Shown here one piece after another: positions 10,011-22,047 of a stretch of 64,000 nucleotides of DNA. Under the pieces are notes generated by a model that did no database searches, was not told the origin of the DNA, and saw nothing but the letters and a program-made list of their open reading frames with translations. Each line of letters begins with the position of its first letter. Position 1 is the first letter of the stretch. A program made the position numbers and the translations under genes. The stretch lies in the NCBI GenBank assembly GCA_949825045.1, contig OX463807.1, forward strand, positions 11,371,501 through 11,435,500, read 5' to 3'. This DNA comes from Argyresthia goedartella. Lineage: Eukaryota; Arthropoda; Insecta; Lepidoptera; Argyresthiidae.

Positions 10011-12005
10011 AGTTGTGCTATAAGATCTGGTCCTTGCCACATTAAATTATTCTTCGTGAATGAGAAAGATTTTGGTTTTTGCGTCGGCATTTACGGTTTC
10101 TAAACAAATAATCAGAATTTTATCAATGAGGCATCGTTAGAAGCGTCTTCATTGTTCGCTCGTTATAGGCTATAGAAGGTCAAACTAAATTATGTATGGA
10201 GCCGTCTAGAGGGCATAAAGTCATAAATAAATTAAAAAAAAATAGTTTTCAAATAAAAGGTCGTTTTTAATTGTATTTTATAATTTAAAACTAGTTTTAC
10301 CAGTCTTGTTAATAGAGATATTGTGAATAATCAAAAAGAGAAATGAGAAAAAGCGAGGTATTTAGTGATTTATTAAACATTCAGATACTGTAGTAGAATA
10401 CGAATAATTTTAAGTTTTATCTCACCTAATCTTTATTGCACACAAATAAATAAACATGTACTATTCAAAGAAAAACATATATAAAAAGGCAAACTGATCT
10501 CAAAAAAGAGATTTTTTACTGCAAGCCTCGGCCTGACAGGACATTTTATTATTCATTTAACTTCTTTTTATTTTTATTTGAATACATATGATAAACTAAT
10601 AAATACTTACTCAAAATTATTTGAATTTTAGTTCTCTTACTAATACAGAACTGTTCCTGGTGTAGTTTGTGTAGTGTAATGTCTTCTGAAGGTATTTTAT
10701 TATTTGTAATATGTATTGTCGCTGGTGTGATTTTTGTAGTCTTTATCCTTACCTGTATGTTAAATTTCCTTATCTGAAATCTCTCGTAAAAGTGTTTGTA
10801 GTTTTTTGGTTTTGGTTTTTTTTTCAGTTTTTTTTTTTTTTCATTTAATTTGGGGCTGTTGTATTTAGTTGAGTCGTGTTTGGGCAATTCGTGCATTATA
10901 GCAATAATGTATACGTGAAACGTAGCACCCCGTACCAACATTATTCGTGTAAAACATTTTGTATAATATGGAATAACTGTGGAAACACATGGCTGATGAG
11001 TTATAGATGAAGTATTATTAGGTGAATTGTGTTTCGGGAAGGGGCGTAAATAGTGTTTCCTTGCATACTCACGTTTAGCCAGTAACTTCAAAGTTAATTT
11101 TACATAACACTGGTGCAGAATACGAGAATCTTTTCACACAGATCTTAACATATTATCGTCTTATGCGCAAATCGTTATTACCACCACCATCCATAATATA
11201 TTATCAGGAACGACTCGACGACGTCTGCCATACGATTAAATCATCTGATCTTTCATATTTTAAATTGTTATAGATATAAGACTGAACTAATTTACTTTTT
11301 AATTCTAATGCTCATTGTCTCTTGGAATTGAATGAGCTTACTGTTGAACCCGGTATTTAAAATAATTCCAAGAAATCTCATCTGTTTTTGGCTACTTCGT
11401 GAGGAGAAACCTTCTTTTACTATACCATGACAATATTGCGTAGAAATAATTTTATGTTTGACAAGTATTGAGACGAGCGACGCGATAGGTTATTCACTTT
11501 GAGGGATAAGTCCCTCGAAGTGCCTAATCTACACTGCCGCCCGACGCCCTCGCACATACCCTTAGCCATTGTTTTTGGAGGGAAAGTAAAATAAAATGAA
11601 GATTTTGGCAGATCATAGGCAGTGAATATTTTTTTATTTCAAACACACATTTAAGATTTTTTGATTACCTTATGAGTATTTTATGACCTTTATCATTATT
11701 GTTTTTAAATCCCAAGAAATAGCAAATTTTAGGCGACAATATCTATTGAGTTTTTTTTCTTTTAGTTTCCATTGACATGTAATATTTTCAAACACCCACA
11801 TTGAAGAGAAAGGATGTCTTCATAACATATATTTTTTTTGGTATTAAGGAAAGATCTCCTTTAGGAAGAATAGCGATTCAAAGATGGGCATTGGATAATA
11901 CCCTTCACCTTTGAACGCGAAAAACCCTTCCATTACGAAGTTATATATGTTTTTTACATAGAAAGTGACTGTCAGTAAGATGAATAATCACTAATTTTTT
12001 AAATT
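10011..12005. other. AT-rich intron without recognised elements
   Basis: I see no gene here. A 180-codon minus-strand open frame at 10549-11091 has a runaway Lys/Asn/Ile composition and long A runs, and looks like chance in AT-rich DNA. Confidence 0.5.
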
Positions 12006-12009
12006 AGGA

Positions 12010-12806
12010 GACAAAATAATGACTTACTGGAAACAAATAATGCTCTCTTGCGAGTAATAGACTGGTTTACTGCCAATAAATTGCTTCTGAATTAAAAAAA
12101 GACAAAGTGCATAAAATTCACTTTACCTAATGTAAGGCAAGTTGAGAGTAACATTGTATTGGGGAAAGACAAACTGAAACTCGTAGATGAAATTGTATTT
12201 CTTGGCATCACTATTGATGCCAAACTACAGTGGGGTCCCCATATTGTAAAATTAGCACATAGACTTAGCTCCGCAGCATATTCAGTTAAAAGAATCAGGG
12301 AATTATGAATTATGAGTCTCTGAGAGATTTCTTCAAAGAAACCAACATCCTAACAGTTGCAACTCAATATATCTATGAAAACATAATGTATATGAGGAAA
12401 AATATCAGTAGCTTTAAAACCATTGATGGCCGCCACAATGTGAAAAATAGAAATATACATATACTATCTATTCTAATGTTCAGACTCACAAAAGTTAGTA
12501 GTTCTTTTATGGGACACTGTATGCGCTTCTATAATAAAATTCCGCAAGATATACAAAACTTATCTGAAGCTCGATTCAAAAAATGTATAAAGCACACTTT
12601 GTGCAAATAGGCCTACTACAAAATTAATGACTTTTTACACAACACCGACATCAGGCATTAAACCAGTTCATTGCACCCTATATATTATGTACTAATAATC
12701 AGGCACCAACTTAATGTTTTATTATGCTTGCTTAATTATGTAATGACGTTCATTAAGTCTCAATTTTTGTGCTATTATAAATAAAAATCTTTGAACTTGA
12801 ACTTGA
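12010..12806 (+). pseudogene. 5'-truncated, broken LINE (same family as 31771-37055)
   Basis: The translation follows the end of the reverse transcriptase ORF of the element at 31771-37055: a VFLGIT-like segment (EIVFLGITIDAKLQWG) and HIVKLAHRLSSAAYS, then in another frame at 12305-12610 SLRDFFKETNILTVATQYIY and CMRFYNKIPQDIQNLSE. A stop lies near 12090 and part of the region between the two segments is deleted. The tail is AATAAAAATCTTTGAACTTG plus further GAACTT units to about 12806. Confidence 0.8.
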
Positions 12807-13615
12807 ACTAAATGTAGAAAAAAATAAGTGCCAATCAAAATAAATAGAAAGGGCGCGGATTTTTTTATTTATTATTTGTCGATAAAATTTCATCCTTTCA
12901 ATCCTGTTTGATATGTGCACTTTATAAAGACTCACTCTGTATACAAGTTCTTGCAACACTGAGTCCCATAATGCCATTGTATCTGAAAATCCTTTGTCTC
13001 CACTAATTAATCCTCCACATGTTCTGGATGTGATTTCTTGATAATTACTTACAAATTCAATATTGATGAAAGTTCTCTTTGATTCTCTATCTTAGTAGAT
13101 GTTCTTAGTTCTTAGTAGAACTGAATATTATCAAGAGTATTTGCTCATTAAAAAAGAAGCTGCGGTAATTCGTTATATCTTTATTCCACAAATACTTATA
13201 CAAAAGGTGGCATATCTCTAAAAAGATATCTCTTTTTGAGAACTTTCGCAAGGCACATGCATTATTTTTTTCGGCAAAACATCAAGAAAGGATGATAAAA
13301 AGAGTGCTCTTCACTGTGCAGATAATATAAGCCATACTCTTATTTCCTGCTCATTGAATTAGAAACGCAGAACAGAGCAGCAGAGGGTAATACTTCCGTT
13401 GATTTTTCGTTCGTTCTACCGAAATTACATATCATGTCCATTGAATGTACTGTTGTCTTGCAGAAAACTATATCCCCTTGTAGACAACTTCTCACTGAAC
13501 TCTAGGTATTCCTCTACACATTTTCTAATGCACCGAATAATAAATAATCGATTTTGCAATTGCTGACAGACCCCAAGCTTCACCCAATGAAAATAAAAGA
13601 AAAGGAGTCAACTAA
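12807..13615. other. Intron, nothing recognised
   Basis: I see no gene or repeat structure in this AT-rich stretch. Confidence 0.5.
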
Positions 13616-13760
13616 TCAAAATGCCTTTATTTCTGCAGTTATTAACACTATACTTACAACACATATTTTTTTGCCTCTTGTAGAGCATTGGACCACTGTG
13701 GGAGAAGCAAGGTGAAAAACTTCCCACAGATAGATTTTTAGATCTTTAAAAAAACTAGGA
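13616..13760 (-). mobile_element. LINE or SINE 3' tail fragment
   Basis: On the minus strand it contains CTTCTCCCACAGTGGTCCAA followed by a Cys-free AT-rich tail, matching the + strand copy at 41090-41228. Only the 3' untranslated part is present, so the family is not defined. Confidence 0.45.
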
Positions 13761-14822
13761 CCTTAAATAAGAATTTCAAATTACCAAAGGTATAAAATAA
13801 TTATTCAATCCTACACCATTCAACAAAATTCGAGTATCCCCCTCAAGAAGGGCGCAGTCGTCTTATCAACATTATTAATGTTACTGAGGCAACTTTTTTA
13901 TGTTATGCACCATTTATTTGATGTCCTCTGATGTGATGTTGCTTACAATGAAATGCCGTATAAAGTGTTAAGGCAATAAAATGAAAGTGATAAAAGCTAA
14001 TTGTACCAAAACCACCCTTACAAAATACCGAGGGAGGGTTTTGATTTAAATGATTGCAACAACTTGTTAAAATCATCTCAGAATTTCACGTGCTGCTACT
14101 TTGAATTAATCTGTGATTCATTTGACCACTCTTACAGAAAATGAGTAAACGCACCTGCTCTAGATTAGGTCCCTGGAATACCTTGGTTGGTATATTTTGA
14201 GCATTAATACCCACTACCCACAACCCACAACCCAACACCTAGGTATTTTCAAAGATGTGGGTGGGCGTAGGTTTCAGATTAATATTTATAGCTTCACCAT
14301 TCGTTTGCTTTATAAAAATCTTTTGCATGAACTACATAACAATTCTAGTCGCATCTTGTTATCGAAGTTCAGATCAGACTCGTGCTCCTCTATGCCGAAA
14401 CTAAGTCCACCTTTATACATTCTCTTCTGATCAGTCAAAATATCTTTGAGATAACATTATTCTAAGAATGCTGTGGAAACATGCCTTTGTAATAACAATA
14501 CAAGTAGCCCTAACATCTACCAAACCCTTACCCGTATCACTTCTACCCTAACTACCCCAAACAATATAAACAAAATAATACAAATCATTAACGCTTGCCC
14601 AACCGCTACAATTTGTCATTTCGCACAAACAAGGAAGCCGGTTTCAACCATGCTTAATAACATAACATAGGGCGACAGTGAAAAAGTTTTGGGAGCCAGG
14701 TTATAATCGGGTATTTTGTTAAATTACATACTTTGTTTTTCGTAGATCAGAAATTTGACAAAATGTATACTAGAAATCGACAATTATAATAACAGATTTT
14801 CTTCAAAAAAAAAAGGCCGTCA
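13761..14822. other. Intron, nothing recognised
   Basis: The small open frames here (14197-14430 and 14473-14670) are Thr/Asn/Ile-rich and I do not support them as genes. Confidence 0.45.
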
Positions 14823-14922
14823 ATGGGGTCCACCATGGCCTCCGCGGCTGAAAAACATATATTCCAGCCACGGGACGCTAACGCTGTTGGTCAGAGCCCG
14901 CTACCGCTCATCGCACTCATTA
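14823..14922 (+). other. Exon-like segment: start codon in strong context and consensus donor
   Basis: A GC-richer island starts with ATGGGG and has a second in-frame ATG in the context GTCCACCATGG. It stays open for 33 codons (beginning MGSTMASAAEKHIFQPRD) and ends at TTA/GTAAGTTTT. No partner exon was found downstream, and a second frame is also open across it, so this is a candidate only. Confidence 0.2.
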
Positions 14923-15050
14923 GTAAGTTTTCATTTTTAATTATACCACTCATTTGTTATACAAAAATAAAAGTAAAGTACAAAATAGGTCATAATTTTC
15001 TAAGCCATAGAGTTAGCCAAAAACCGACTACACTGGAATAGTCTACAGGG

Positions 15051-15098
15051 CCGCGCGGGTCACTTTAAAGCCGTCACATGCTGACCCCCGCGGCCTGA
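15051..15098. repeat. GC-rich stem-loop
   Basis: GGCCGCGCGGGTCA pairs with TGACCCCCGCGGCC with one mismatch. It sits in AT-rich intron and looks like the centre or end of an unclassified repeat. Confidence 0.5.
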
Positions 15099-15439
15099 AA
15101 GGAACAGTACGGTATCGACCACATGGTGCCCCCCAAGGCATTTAGGCATTATCATTTTCATCCGGTGTTTAACTACTTACTCAAAAACCGAGGGTAGTTG
15201 GGACGGATCTCGATTTTGAACCCTATGTTATGAAAAGTGGCGTTAGCTAACGCCCCGGTGGTAACTGAGGGGTTAAGGGTTCATTTGAAGAGGCGTAGAA
15301 TGGGGCTTCCCTATGTGTCTTTGAAAGTCGATTTTCATGTCACCGAAAACAAATGATCGATTGCTCAGATGGACGATGTCTTGAAGTCTACGAAGCCTTC
15401 ATTATCCGATGTAACGTGTCATCGAAACACCATCTGCGA

Positions 15440-15765
15440 TTCACATTTAAATGATATACAGGTTACCGACAGATAGTTTAGTTGATGTCTTCGATTCATT
15501 GCAAAACAACTTTCTGATGCTCATTTAAATGAAAATACGTATAATCGACTGATTGTTTAGTCATTGTAACGTTACATCGAAAGACAACTCCCCGATGCTA
15601 ATTTAAAGGACTAACACGAAGTTTAAAGAAAAGGAAAATGTAGTAGTAGAATACGTGTTGGACATCGGAGAAACGAGATATCGACTGAACGATTTGTCGC
15701 TTATAGTATCGTTTAAATGAACATCGGAAAGTTGTTTCAAGATGTAACGTTATATCGGTTAAATG
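15440..15765. repeat. Imperfect inverted repeat, foldback-like
   Basis: The left arm with AAACAACTTTCTGATGCTCA and TAATCGACTGATTGTTTAGTC is mirrored on the right by AAATGAACATCGGAAAGTTG and CGACTGAACGATTTG. Several GATGTAACGTTA-like motifs recur. The pairing is imperfect, so the element is old or the ends are uncertain. The rest of 15766-16547 is intron without recognised genes. Confidence 0.4.
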
Positions 15766-16547
15766 AGCAAGTAGTATTTCGGTAAAACCTTCCATGGGTT
15801 AATATAATCTTCGTAAAAATAAAGCCTCGTTCTACTTAGCAATCGATCGATGGTGTTTGGTGAAAAGAAAGTCTATAAAATGACTTTCAAAGTCACCTAG
15901 AGAACCCGTAGAACGGATAGGAGTGCCTTTCTTCATGACAAGTAAAGCCTGGTTTTCTGATGTGGGTATTATAAGGAAGCTGGACTGACGTCATACAATG
16001 ATGGAAAGCATTTAAGGAGTCTCTACCTAGCTAATACATTTAAAAACAAGACCACATTTTCCTGAAAATTATCTTCAGTCGACACAAACTGGGGACGACA
16101 GCAGGTCTAGCCCTAGCCCTAAGTTCTAACTATAATTCCTTCTATGTTACTGGATAATTATATGCTTCGGTAAACATCCAGGTACTTTTAGAACGTTCAA
16201 CAGAAATAGCCAATAGCAACACAACAAAATAAGCAAAGTGCGCAAAAATCAACCGGCTATTGTCTCCGATAACAATTTGGGACGACCCAGTGGGCCCTTA
16301 ACAGAGTGGGACCCTCCTCCAGAGCCCTCAACAAACAATTGTGGATCTTCAATGCTCTTACCACTGTCCTGTGTCAATGCTTTGATGATATCTCGCGTTA
16401 CTTTTAGGCTTTATACTCGTCTGGTATTACGACGATTTTTTTTGAGATTTTGTGTCAAGCCTATTTTTTATGTTGAGGAGTTTTGCAATTGGCCTGGATT
16501 TATATCTATCATTACCGATATAAAGACGGTTTATAAGCAATTTATTG

Positions 16548-16625
16548 TAAAAAACAAAAACCGGCCAAGTGCGAAGCAAGAAGGGTTCCATAGAACCGTA
16601 CAAGAAAATACGCAAAACCACAAAT
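16548..16625 (+). repeat. Dispersed repeat head fragment
   Basis: AAAACCGGCCAAGTGCGAAG and AAGGGTTCCATAGAACCGTAC match the head of the 6640-7050 repeat. The remainder is not present. Confidence 0.5.
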
Positions 16626-16931
16626 CTCTTGTGTAGAGGACCCAATTTATTTTTGCAATCGCTTGTTGTTCATTACATGTTTTTCTAGTGGCAATAGAAA
16701 TACACATTAGTTTATATAAGTGCATGCTATCTATAATATTTTATTTGAAATAAAATTTCGTACGAAGCGCAAGGGCACTACCTACTTTTCTCGAAGCGCT
16801 TCGTCGATTTTTGAACCCTCACAACTTGGAGTTGAATAACAGCAATTGAACTAAATTTTTGGGATATTGGGTTTAAAATTGCTAGAGAGTTTCAATAGCA
16901 TGGCTGTTATAATTTAGATTTTATTGATATC

Positions 16932-17030
16932 TGTTAAATAATAGACGTGCGTCCTGTACAACCATTTATTACCAGACTAACATGTCAGTGCGCTGCTTTG
17001 CGCACCTACCCTACTATCACATACATAACA
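16932..17030 (-). repeat. 3' LTR of the mag-like element
   Basis: This 99-bp repeat is identical to 21760-21858, with TGTTA/TAACA ends. ATATC precedes it at 16927-16931. Confidence 0.95.
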
Positions 17031-17179
17031 CCTCCACCCTTATTAACAAAAAAATACAAATATAATCTAAACCTAATTTAGAGTACTCTAAAGGAAAATG
17101 TAACAAAATAGAATAAGAACATATCTAAGACAATCGTACTTAATAGAAAACACAATTATACTGAGTATAAACTTAAGTA

Positions 17180-17746
17180 CTAAAAATATTCATCGAAACC
17201 AAAGCGCACAGATGGCTTGCGAGTTCGCTTAGAATCAGTACATGGTTCCCTGTTCGCTGACACACTGGGCTCATACACCGGCGGCCCGGCTTCCGCTGCT
17301 GCTGGCTCGACTTCCCTCTGCGGTGAACTCTCCACTCTACTCTCCTCTAAGCTGTCGGTACCCCGTTCCTGTTCCTCGCCTCCGGTCATGGGAAACGTTA
17401 ACGACTTGCGGTTTTGTCTACAGTCCACTATGTTTGGCCTGCTTACTACAAGGGCTACTTCCCTATTAGTAATATCGTTATCTAGTTGCCGGGTAACCCT
17501 GTGTTTTAGTTGATTGACATGCCTGTGTATCTCGGTTCCATAAATAGATTTAATTGTGTAATTCGTATTACCATTTCTTTTCATTACCGTGCCCGCTAGC
17601 CATTTATCCGTACCCCTGTATTCTCGATACCATACTTGCGCACCCGGCTCGAGTTGACGATGTGTACCGCCCGCTATCTCTTCACTACGCGCTTGACGAG
17701 CGGCTACTCTCGTTTCTCGTTCTGGTTTCAGTACATCTAGTCTCAT
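17180..17746 (-). pseudogene. Integrase C-terminal region of the mag-like element
   Basis: The frame continues the integrase after an in-frame TGA at 17756-17758. It contains the C-terminal basic domain (GAQVWYREYRGTDKWLAGTV, then GNTNYTIKSIYGTEIHRHVN) and an acidic tail. Only the single stop separates it from the catalytic part, so it is a nonsense mutation and not a frameshift. CGA to TGA at a CpG is a likely origin, which is an inference. Confidence 0.85.
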
Positions 17747-17755
17747 ACGGAGGTT

Positions 17756-19432
17756 TCAGCCCTGTAAGATTTTTGCTGGACTATCGCCGATGGTAGCATG
17801 TTCGGTATTTCTATACGCCAATAAGAACCTACATAAAGCTGTATGCACGTCTACATTTTGTTTATATGCCTTTTTAATAGCACGTTTACAGATTTTAACC
17901 GCGCTTTCCGCAGCTCCGTTGGAAGCCGGATGATAAGGAGCGCTAAAAATGTGTTCTATACCGTTATGTGTTAAAAACATTTGAAATTCTGAGCTAGAAA
18001 ATGGCGGGCCATTGTCACTGACGATTTGTTTTGGTAAGCCAAACTTGGCCCACAAGTCTCTTAGCGTAGCTATAACTGCTGATGCTGTGGTTCTTTTCAT
18101 TCTAATGGCTTCAATCCATTTTGAACATGAATCGACCACCACTAAATACGTCACACCCTTAATGGGTCCGAGAAAATCTAAGTGTAGTCGCGACCAGGGC
18201 CGGGACGGCCACGGCCATGAGTGCAAGACGTGGCCGGGCGGCGCGTCTGCCACGGCGGCGCACACCGCGCACGCACGGCACTCTGCCTCCACCGCCTCGT
18301 CTATCCCCGCCCACCAAACATAGCTACGAGCTAATGATTTGGTTTTTACTATTCCCATATGTGGGTCGTGTAGCTCTGTGATTACTTTTTTCCTACATGC
18401 GGCTGGTACTACTATGCGGTGACCCCACATGACACATCCTAGTTCACTGTAGAGCTCGGTTTTTCTGTTAAAGTAAGGTTTTAGTTCCCTTATTTCCACC
18501 TCTGATGGCCAACCATCACTAATGTAACTCAGAACACGACTGAGGATAGGGTCACTACGAGTCTCTCTTCTAAGAACATTGTAATCTAGCAACAGAGCGT
18601 CTGTTGCAAAATGCAAATAAGTTTGTTCTGGAATATCTTCCTTTTCAGATGCTACCTCATCTTTCTGTGATTTAATTAGTCGCGACAAAACATCGGCGGT
18701 GTTCTTATCCGTCTTAATGTACTCGATTGCAAAATCATACGCTGAGAGCTTAACTGCCCAGCGTTGCAAACGACTGGCTGCTGCACTAGGAATGCCAATA
18801 TTCGGTCCGAATATGCTCACGAGCGGCTTATGGTCGGTGCGCAGCACAAATTTCCTGCCATATAAGTATTGGTGGAACTTGTCAATCGCGAACACAATCG
18901 CCAAGGCCTCTTTGTGGATTTGACTATAGTGAACCTCGTGAGTGGTCAATGACCTTGAAGCGTACGCGACGACGCGTTCGTGTCCGCAGCCGCCGCCGCT
19001 GCCGCCCGCCGGCGACGGCGTGCGCTGCGCCAGCACGGCGCCGAGCCCGCGCGAGCTCGCGTCCACCGTCAGCACGGTCTCCATGCCCATGTCGAAGTGA
19101 ACGAGCGTCTTTGTACTAATGAGTAGCCTCTTTACTGTCTCAAAAGCTTCATTCTGTTCCATGCCCCATTCCCAATAACAATCCTTTTTTAAAAGCTTGT
19201 AAAGAGGTGATAAATATGCACTTAATTTATCTATGAATTTACCGTAGAAATTCACCATCCCTAAGAATGATTTTAACTCTGTTACGTTTCTTGGGTGGGG
19301 CATTGTTGTGATAGCCTTCACCTTTTCAGGGTCCACCCGAACCCCGTTTTCGTCTATAATGAACCCTAGGTACCTTACTTCTTTTGCTAGGAATTCGCAT
19401 TTAGACTTTTTAATTTTTAAACCATTTTTTTT
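17756..19432 (-). pseudogene. RT thumb, RNase H and integrase catalytic region of the mag-like element
   Basis: From about 19432 the frame carries the RT end (LAKEVRYLGFIIDENG, SFLGMVNFYGKFI), RNase H (VLTVDASSRGLGAVLAQR, RTDHKPLVSIFG), an integrase zinc-binding HHCC region (ELHDPHMG, CRACAVC) and the DDE core (HLDFLGPIKG, IVSDNGPPFSSSEF, HPASNGAAESAVK). The D, D and E residues are all present. A shift in the A run around 19431-19436 separates it from the RT palm. It ends at TGA 17756-17758. Confidence 0.9.
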
Positions 19433-19904
19433 TTAAATCTCTAAGACTTCTTTGATTGATTGTAAATGGCTTTCTAAGTCTTTGTTTTTAATCAATATAT
19501 CATCATAGAACACTACAACACTTGGTAAGTTACTAAACAAATTTACCATAATTTTCTGAAAAATTCCGGGACTGGATGATAATCCATATACGAGTCTAGA
19601 ATACTTGAATAGCCCCCTGTGTGTGTTTATGACTGTAAACTTCTTTGAATCCTCCGATAATTCAATCTGATTATAGGCTTGAGAGAGTTCTAGCTTCGTA
19701 AATAATTTATTCCCACTTAGATGACTAAACAAATCCTCCATTTTTGGAACCGGGTATCTGTCAATCTCTAAAACTTTGTTCAGGGTTACCTTATAGTCGG
19801 CACATATTCTCAAACCACCGTCGGCTTTGTTTACCACGACCAGCGGCGTGGCCCAGTCGGAGTGGGTGACCGGCTCGACAACTCCGGCCCACTTGAGAGA
19901 GGTC
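19433..19904 (-). pseudogene. Reverse transcriptase palm of the mag-like element
   Basis: The translation contains GGLRICADYKVTLN, the LELSQAYNQIEL motif, LVYGLSSSPGIFQKIM and the catalytic VFYDDILI (xYDD box as FYDD). It begins inside the left copy of the 214-bp duplication, so its start repeats sequence already coded upstream. It stops in the poly-A/T tract near 19433. Confidence 0.88.
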
Positions 19905-20104
19905 TAGCTTCGTAAATAATTTATTCCCACTTAGATGACTAAACAAATCCTCCATTTTTGGAACCGGGTATCTGTCAATCTCTAAAACTTTGTTCAGGGT
20001 TACCTTATAGTCGGCACATATTCTCAAACCACCGTCGGCTTTGTTTACCACGACCAGCGGCGTGGCCCAGTCGGAGTGGGTGACCGGCTCGACAACTCCG
20101 GCCC
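19677..20104. repeat. 214-bp direct tandem duplication inside the RT gene
   Basis: Positions 19678-19890 and 19892-20104 align base for base with one visible difference (GTTCTAG against GGTCTAG near the start). 214 is not a multiple of three, so the duplication shifts the reading frame in the middle of the RT fingers/palm. It repeats the segment coding from the end of the linker before RT to the LDLSQ motif. Confidence 0.92.
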
Positions 20105-20843
20105 GTAGCATGCCGTCCAGCTCGGCGTCGACGCGCTCGCGCAGCGCATACGGCAGCGGCCGCGCGCGACAGTAGATAGGTACCGCGCCCTCGCGCACAC
20201 TCAGCGCGGCACAGCCCCCGGTGTATTTACCCAATGTGCCGTCGAACAACGATTCATGTCTGGAAATAATATTACCTATAATTTTCTGATTGTTTGATTG
20301 ATCATCCGATATAACATTGTTGTTTAGCAGGTTAACTTTATGCATTTTAACAGGTATATTCAATTCCGCTAACCATTGCCTACCCAACAGATTTGTGGTT
20401 CCCCTGTTCATTACATACAAGTCTAGCGTTTTCGTTTTATTTTCATAACTGACGACGACTTCTATGTACCCCAAGGGCTGAACTGTCGATCCGTCATAAA
20501 ACTTTAGGGTCAAATTACAGGAATTTAACTGCAAGTTGCTAAATAGTTCGTCATAGACATTTCTACCAATACAAGATAACGCCGATCCAGTATCGACCTC
20601 CATTGCTAACAAACGATTTTCAACCATAATATCCATACACACCGGTTTATATTTGCTTAACGCCATCTGGTACATAGGCTGTTCTTCTTCGCTGTCAACA
20701 TCCGTATGTGTGATATTGGTGTCATCATCGCAAAACATCTCTCCTTGCTCTTCTAACGAGTGAAATGAAGCATGAGCCCGCTCCCGGCCCCCTCTCGCTG
20801 CACCGCGCGCCCCGCGCCCCGCGCCTCTGGACCACGAGCCTCG

Positions 20844-20875
<32 letters not shown>

Positions 20876-21671
20876 TGGTGCTCGCTCCACGCCCGATCAT
20901 GCGGCCTCCGCGTGATGATCTTGTTTCAAAACTACCGGCTGTTCCCGCCGTTTGTCCCCGCCGTCTCGAATGGTTGTACTCCATATTCCTGGATCTTCTG
21001 GGACACATCCTCCTCAAGTGACCGATTTCTTGACAAAGGCTGCACACGTAATCTTTATATACACAGTTGCTACCTTGATGTCTGCTGTCTCCGCATCTTG
21101 TACATTCGCCGTAATTTAACTTATGCATTCTTTCTGCCAGCTCCACAGCGCCCCGCTCCACAGCATTTGCGTCTCTTTCAGCAGCTTCCAATGATAAGGC
21201 CAAAGAAACAGCTCGAGTATACTGTAACTTGTCCTCCGCGAATAGTCTTTGCCGAATTATCTCGCTTTTCAACCCACAAACCAGCTGATCTCGAAGATTT
21301 TCATCTAGGGCCGATCCAAACTCGCAAAATCTTGACAGTTTTTTAAGCTCCGTCACATACTCGGCAATTGACTCGTTACTGAGTTGTCGACGTTGACGGA
21401 ATTTGTAACGTTCCGCCAACTCCGATGGTTTTGGCTGCAGGTGGACAGCCAATAACTCCACGGCCCGTTGGTAGTTTAACGCTGATGGCTTCGTAGGGCT
21501 AGCCAACGTAGCCAAAAGTTCATACGCGTCCTCGCCCATCACCGAAATTAATGTCGGTAGTTGAAACTCCGCTGCCACTTTGTTAACCAAGAAATAACTC
21601 TCCAGTCTTTCCACATAGCTAGACCAATTCCCGGTCTTTACAGCAAACTCCCGAACCTTCCCGACTGACAT
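19905..21671 (-). pseudogene. Gag, protease and start of reverse transcriptase of the mag-like element
   Basis: The ATG at 21671 starts MSVGKVREFAVKTGNWSSYV, a Ty3 Gag. The capsid-like part extends to about residue 200 and is followed by two zinc knuckles (CTRCGDSRHQGSNC, CSLCQEIGHLRRMC), an Arg/Gly-rich stretch with a poly-Gly run and the retropepsin motif MEVDTGSALSCIG. RT begins with YALRERVDAELDGMLRAGVV. Gag, protease and RT are in one frame without a shift, as in the mag/CsRn1-type group. The frame is lost at the tandem duplication. Confidence 0.92.
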
Positions 21672-21759
21672 TTTGCTAATCAACACTGCAAATACACTGC
21701 ACAGATAGTTAATATTTTGTCCGTTTGATAGTTCGTATTTGTTTTTCCGCGTTCGCCAC

Positions 21760-21858
21760 TGTTAAATAATAGACGTGCGTCCTGTACAACCATTTATTAC
21801 CAGACTAACATGTCAGTGCGCTGCTTTGCGCACCTACCCTACTATCACATACATAACA
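21760..21858 (-). repeat. 5' LTR of the mag-like element
   Basis: This 99-bp repeat is identical to 16932-17030. ATATC follows at 21859-21863. Confidence 0.95.
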
Positions 21859-21863
21859 ATATC

Positions 21864-22047
21864 GAAAATATCCAGATTTCGTCACTGACTCAGTGCTGAT
21901 CATCGAAATTCTTAGGTACTTCCTCAAGTCCTAGAAAGCTGAAATTTGGCATGAAAGCTAGTAGTAGTACACAAACAACAAAAAAAACTTGGAATTTTTA
22001 CCCCCCAACTTCTTAAACTAGGGGATGGAAGTTGTATGAGATTCGAC
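21864..22047. repeat. Dispersed intronic repeat interrupted by the mag-like element
   Basis: GAAAGCTGAAATTTGGCATG and GGAATTTTTACCCCCCAAC are motifs I recognise from abundant lepidopteran repeats. The sequence ending at 16931 should be its left continuation. Confidence 0.4.

Larger units (their letters stand above)
16932..21858 (-). mobile_element. Complete mag-like Ty3 retrotransposon with identical 99-bp LTRs
   Basis: The two 99-bp repeats at 16932-17030 and 21760-21858 are identical, begin TGTTA and end TAACA. They are flanked by the 5-bp duplication ATATC (16927-16931 and 21859-21863). The element reads on the minus strand. Just inside the 5' LTR is TGGCGAACGCGG, a candidate tRNA primer site. 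A purine-rich AAGGGTGGAGG abuts the 3' LTR. Gag with two zinc knuckles, protease, reverse transcriptase, RNase H and integrase follow in Ty3 order. Very short LTRs are known from the mag lineage first found in the silkworm. Coding lesions are listed under the parts. Confidence 0.93.

Noticed and set aside
10549..11091. 180-codon minus-strand ORF
   Set aside because: The product is dominated by Lys, Asn, Ile and Thr, with a run of Lys from a poly-T tract, no domain and no family. Probably chance in AT-rich DNA.
20765..21346. 193-codon + strand ORF
   Set aside because: It is antisense to the Gag and zinc-knuckle region of the mag-like element. The Arg run is the complement of the poly-Gly codons.
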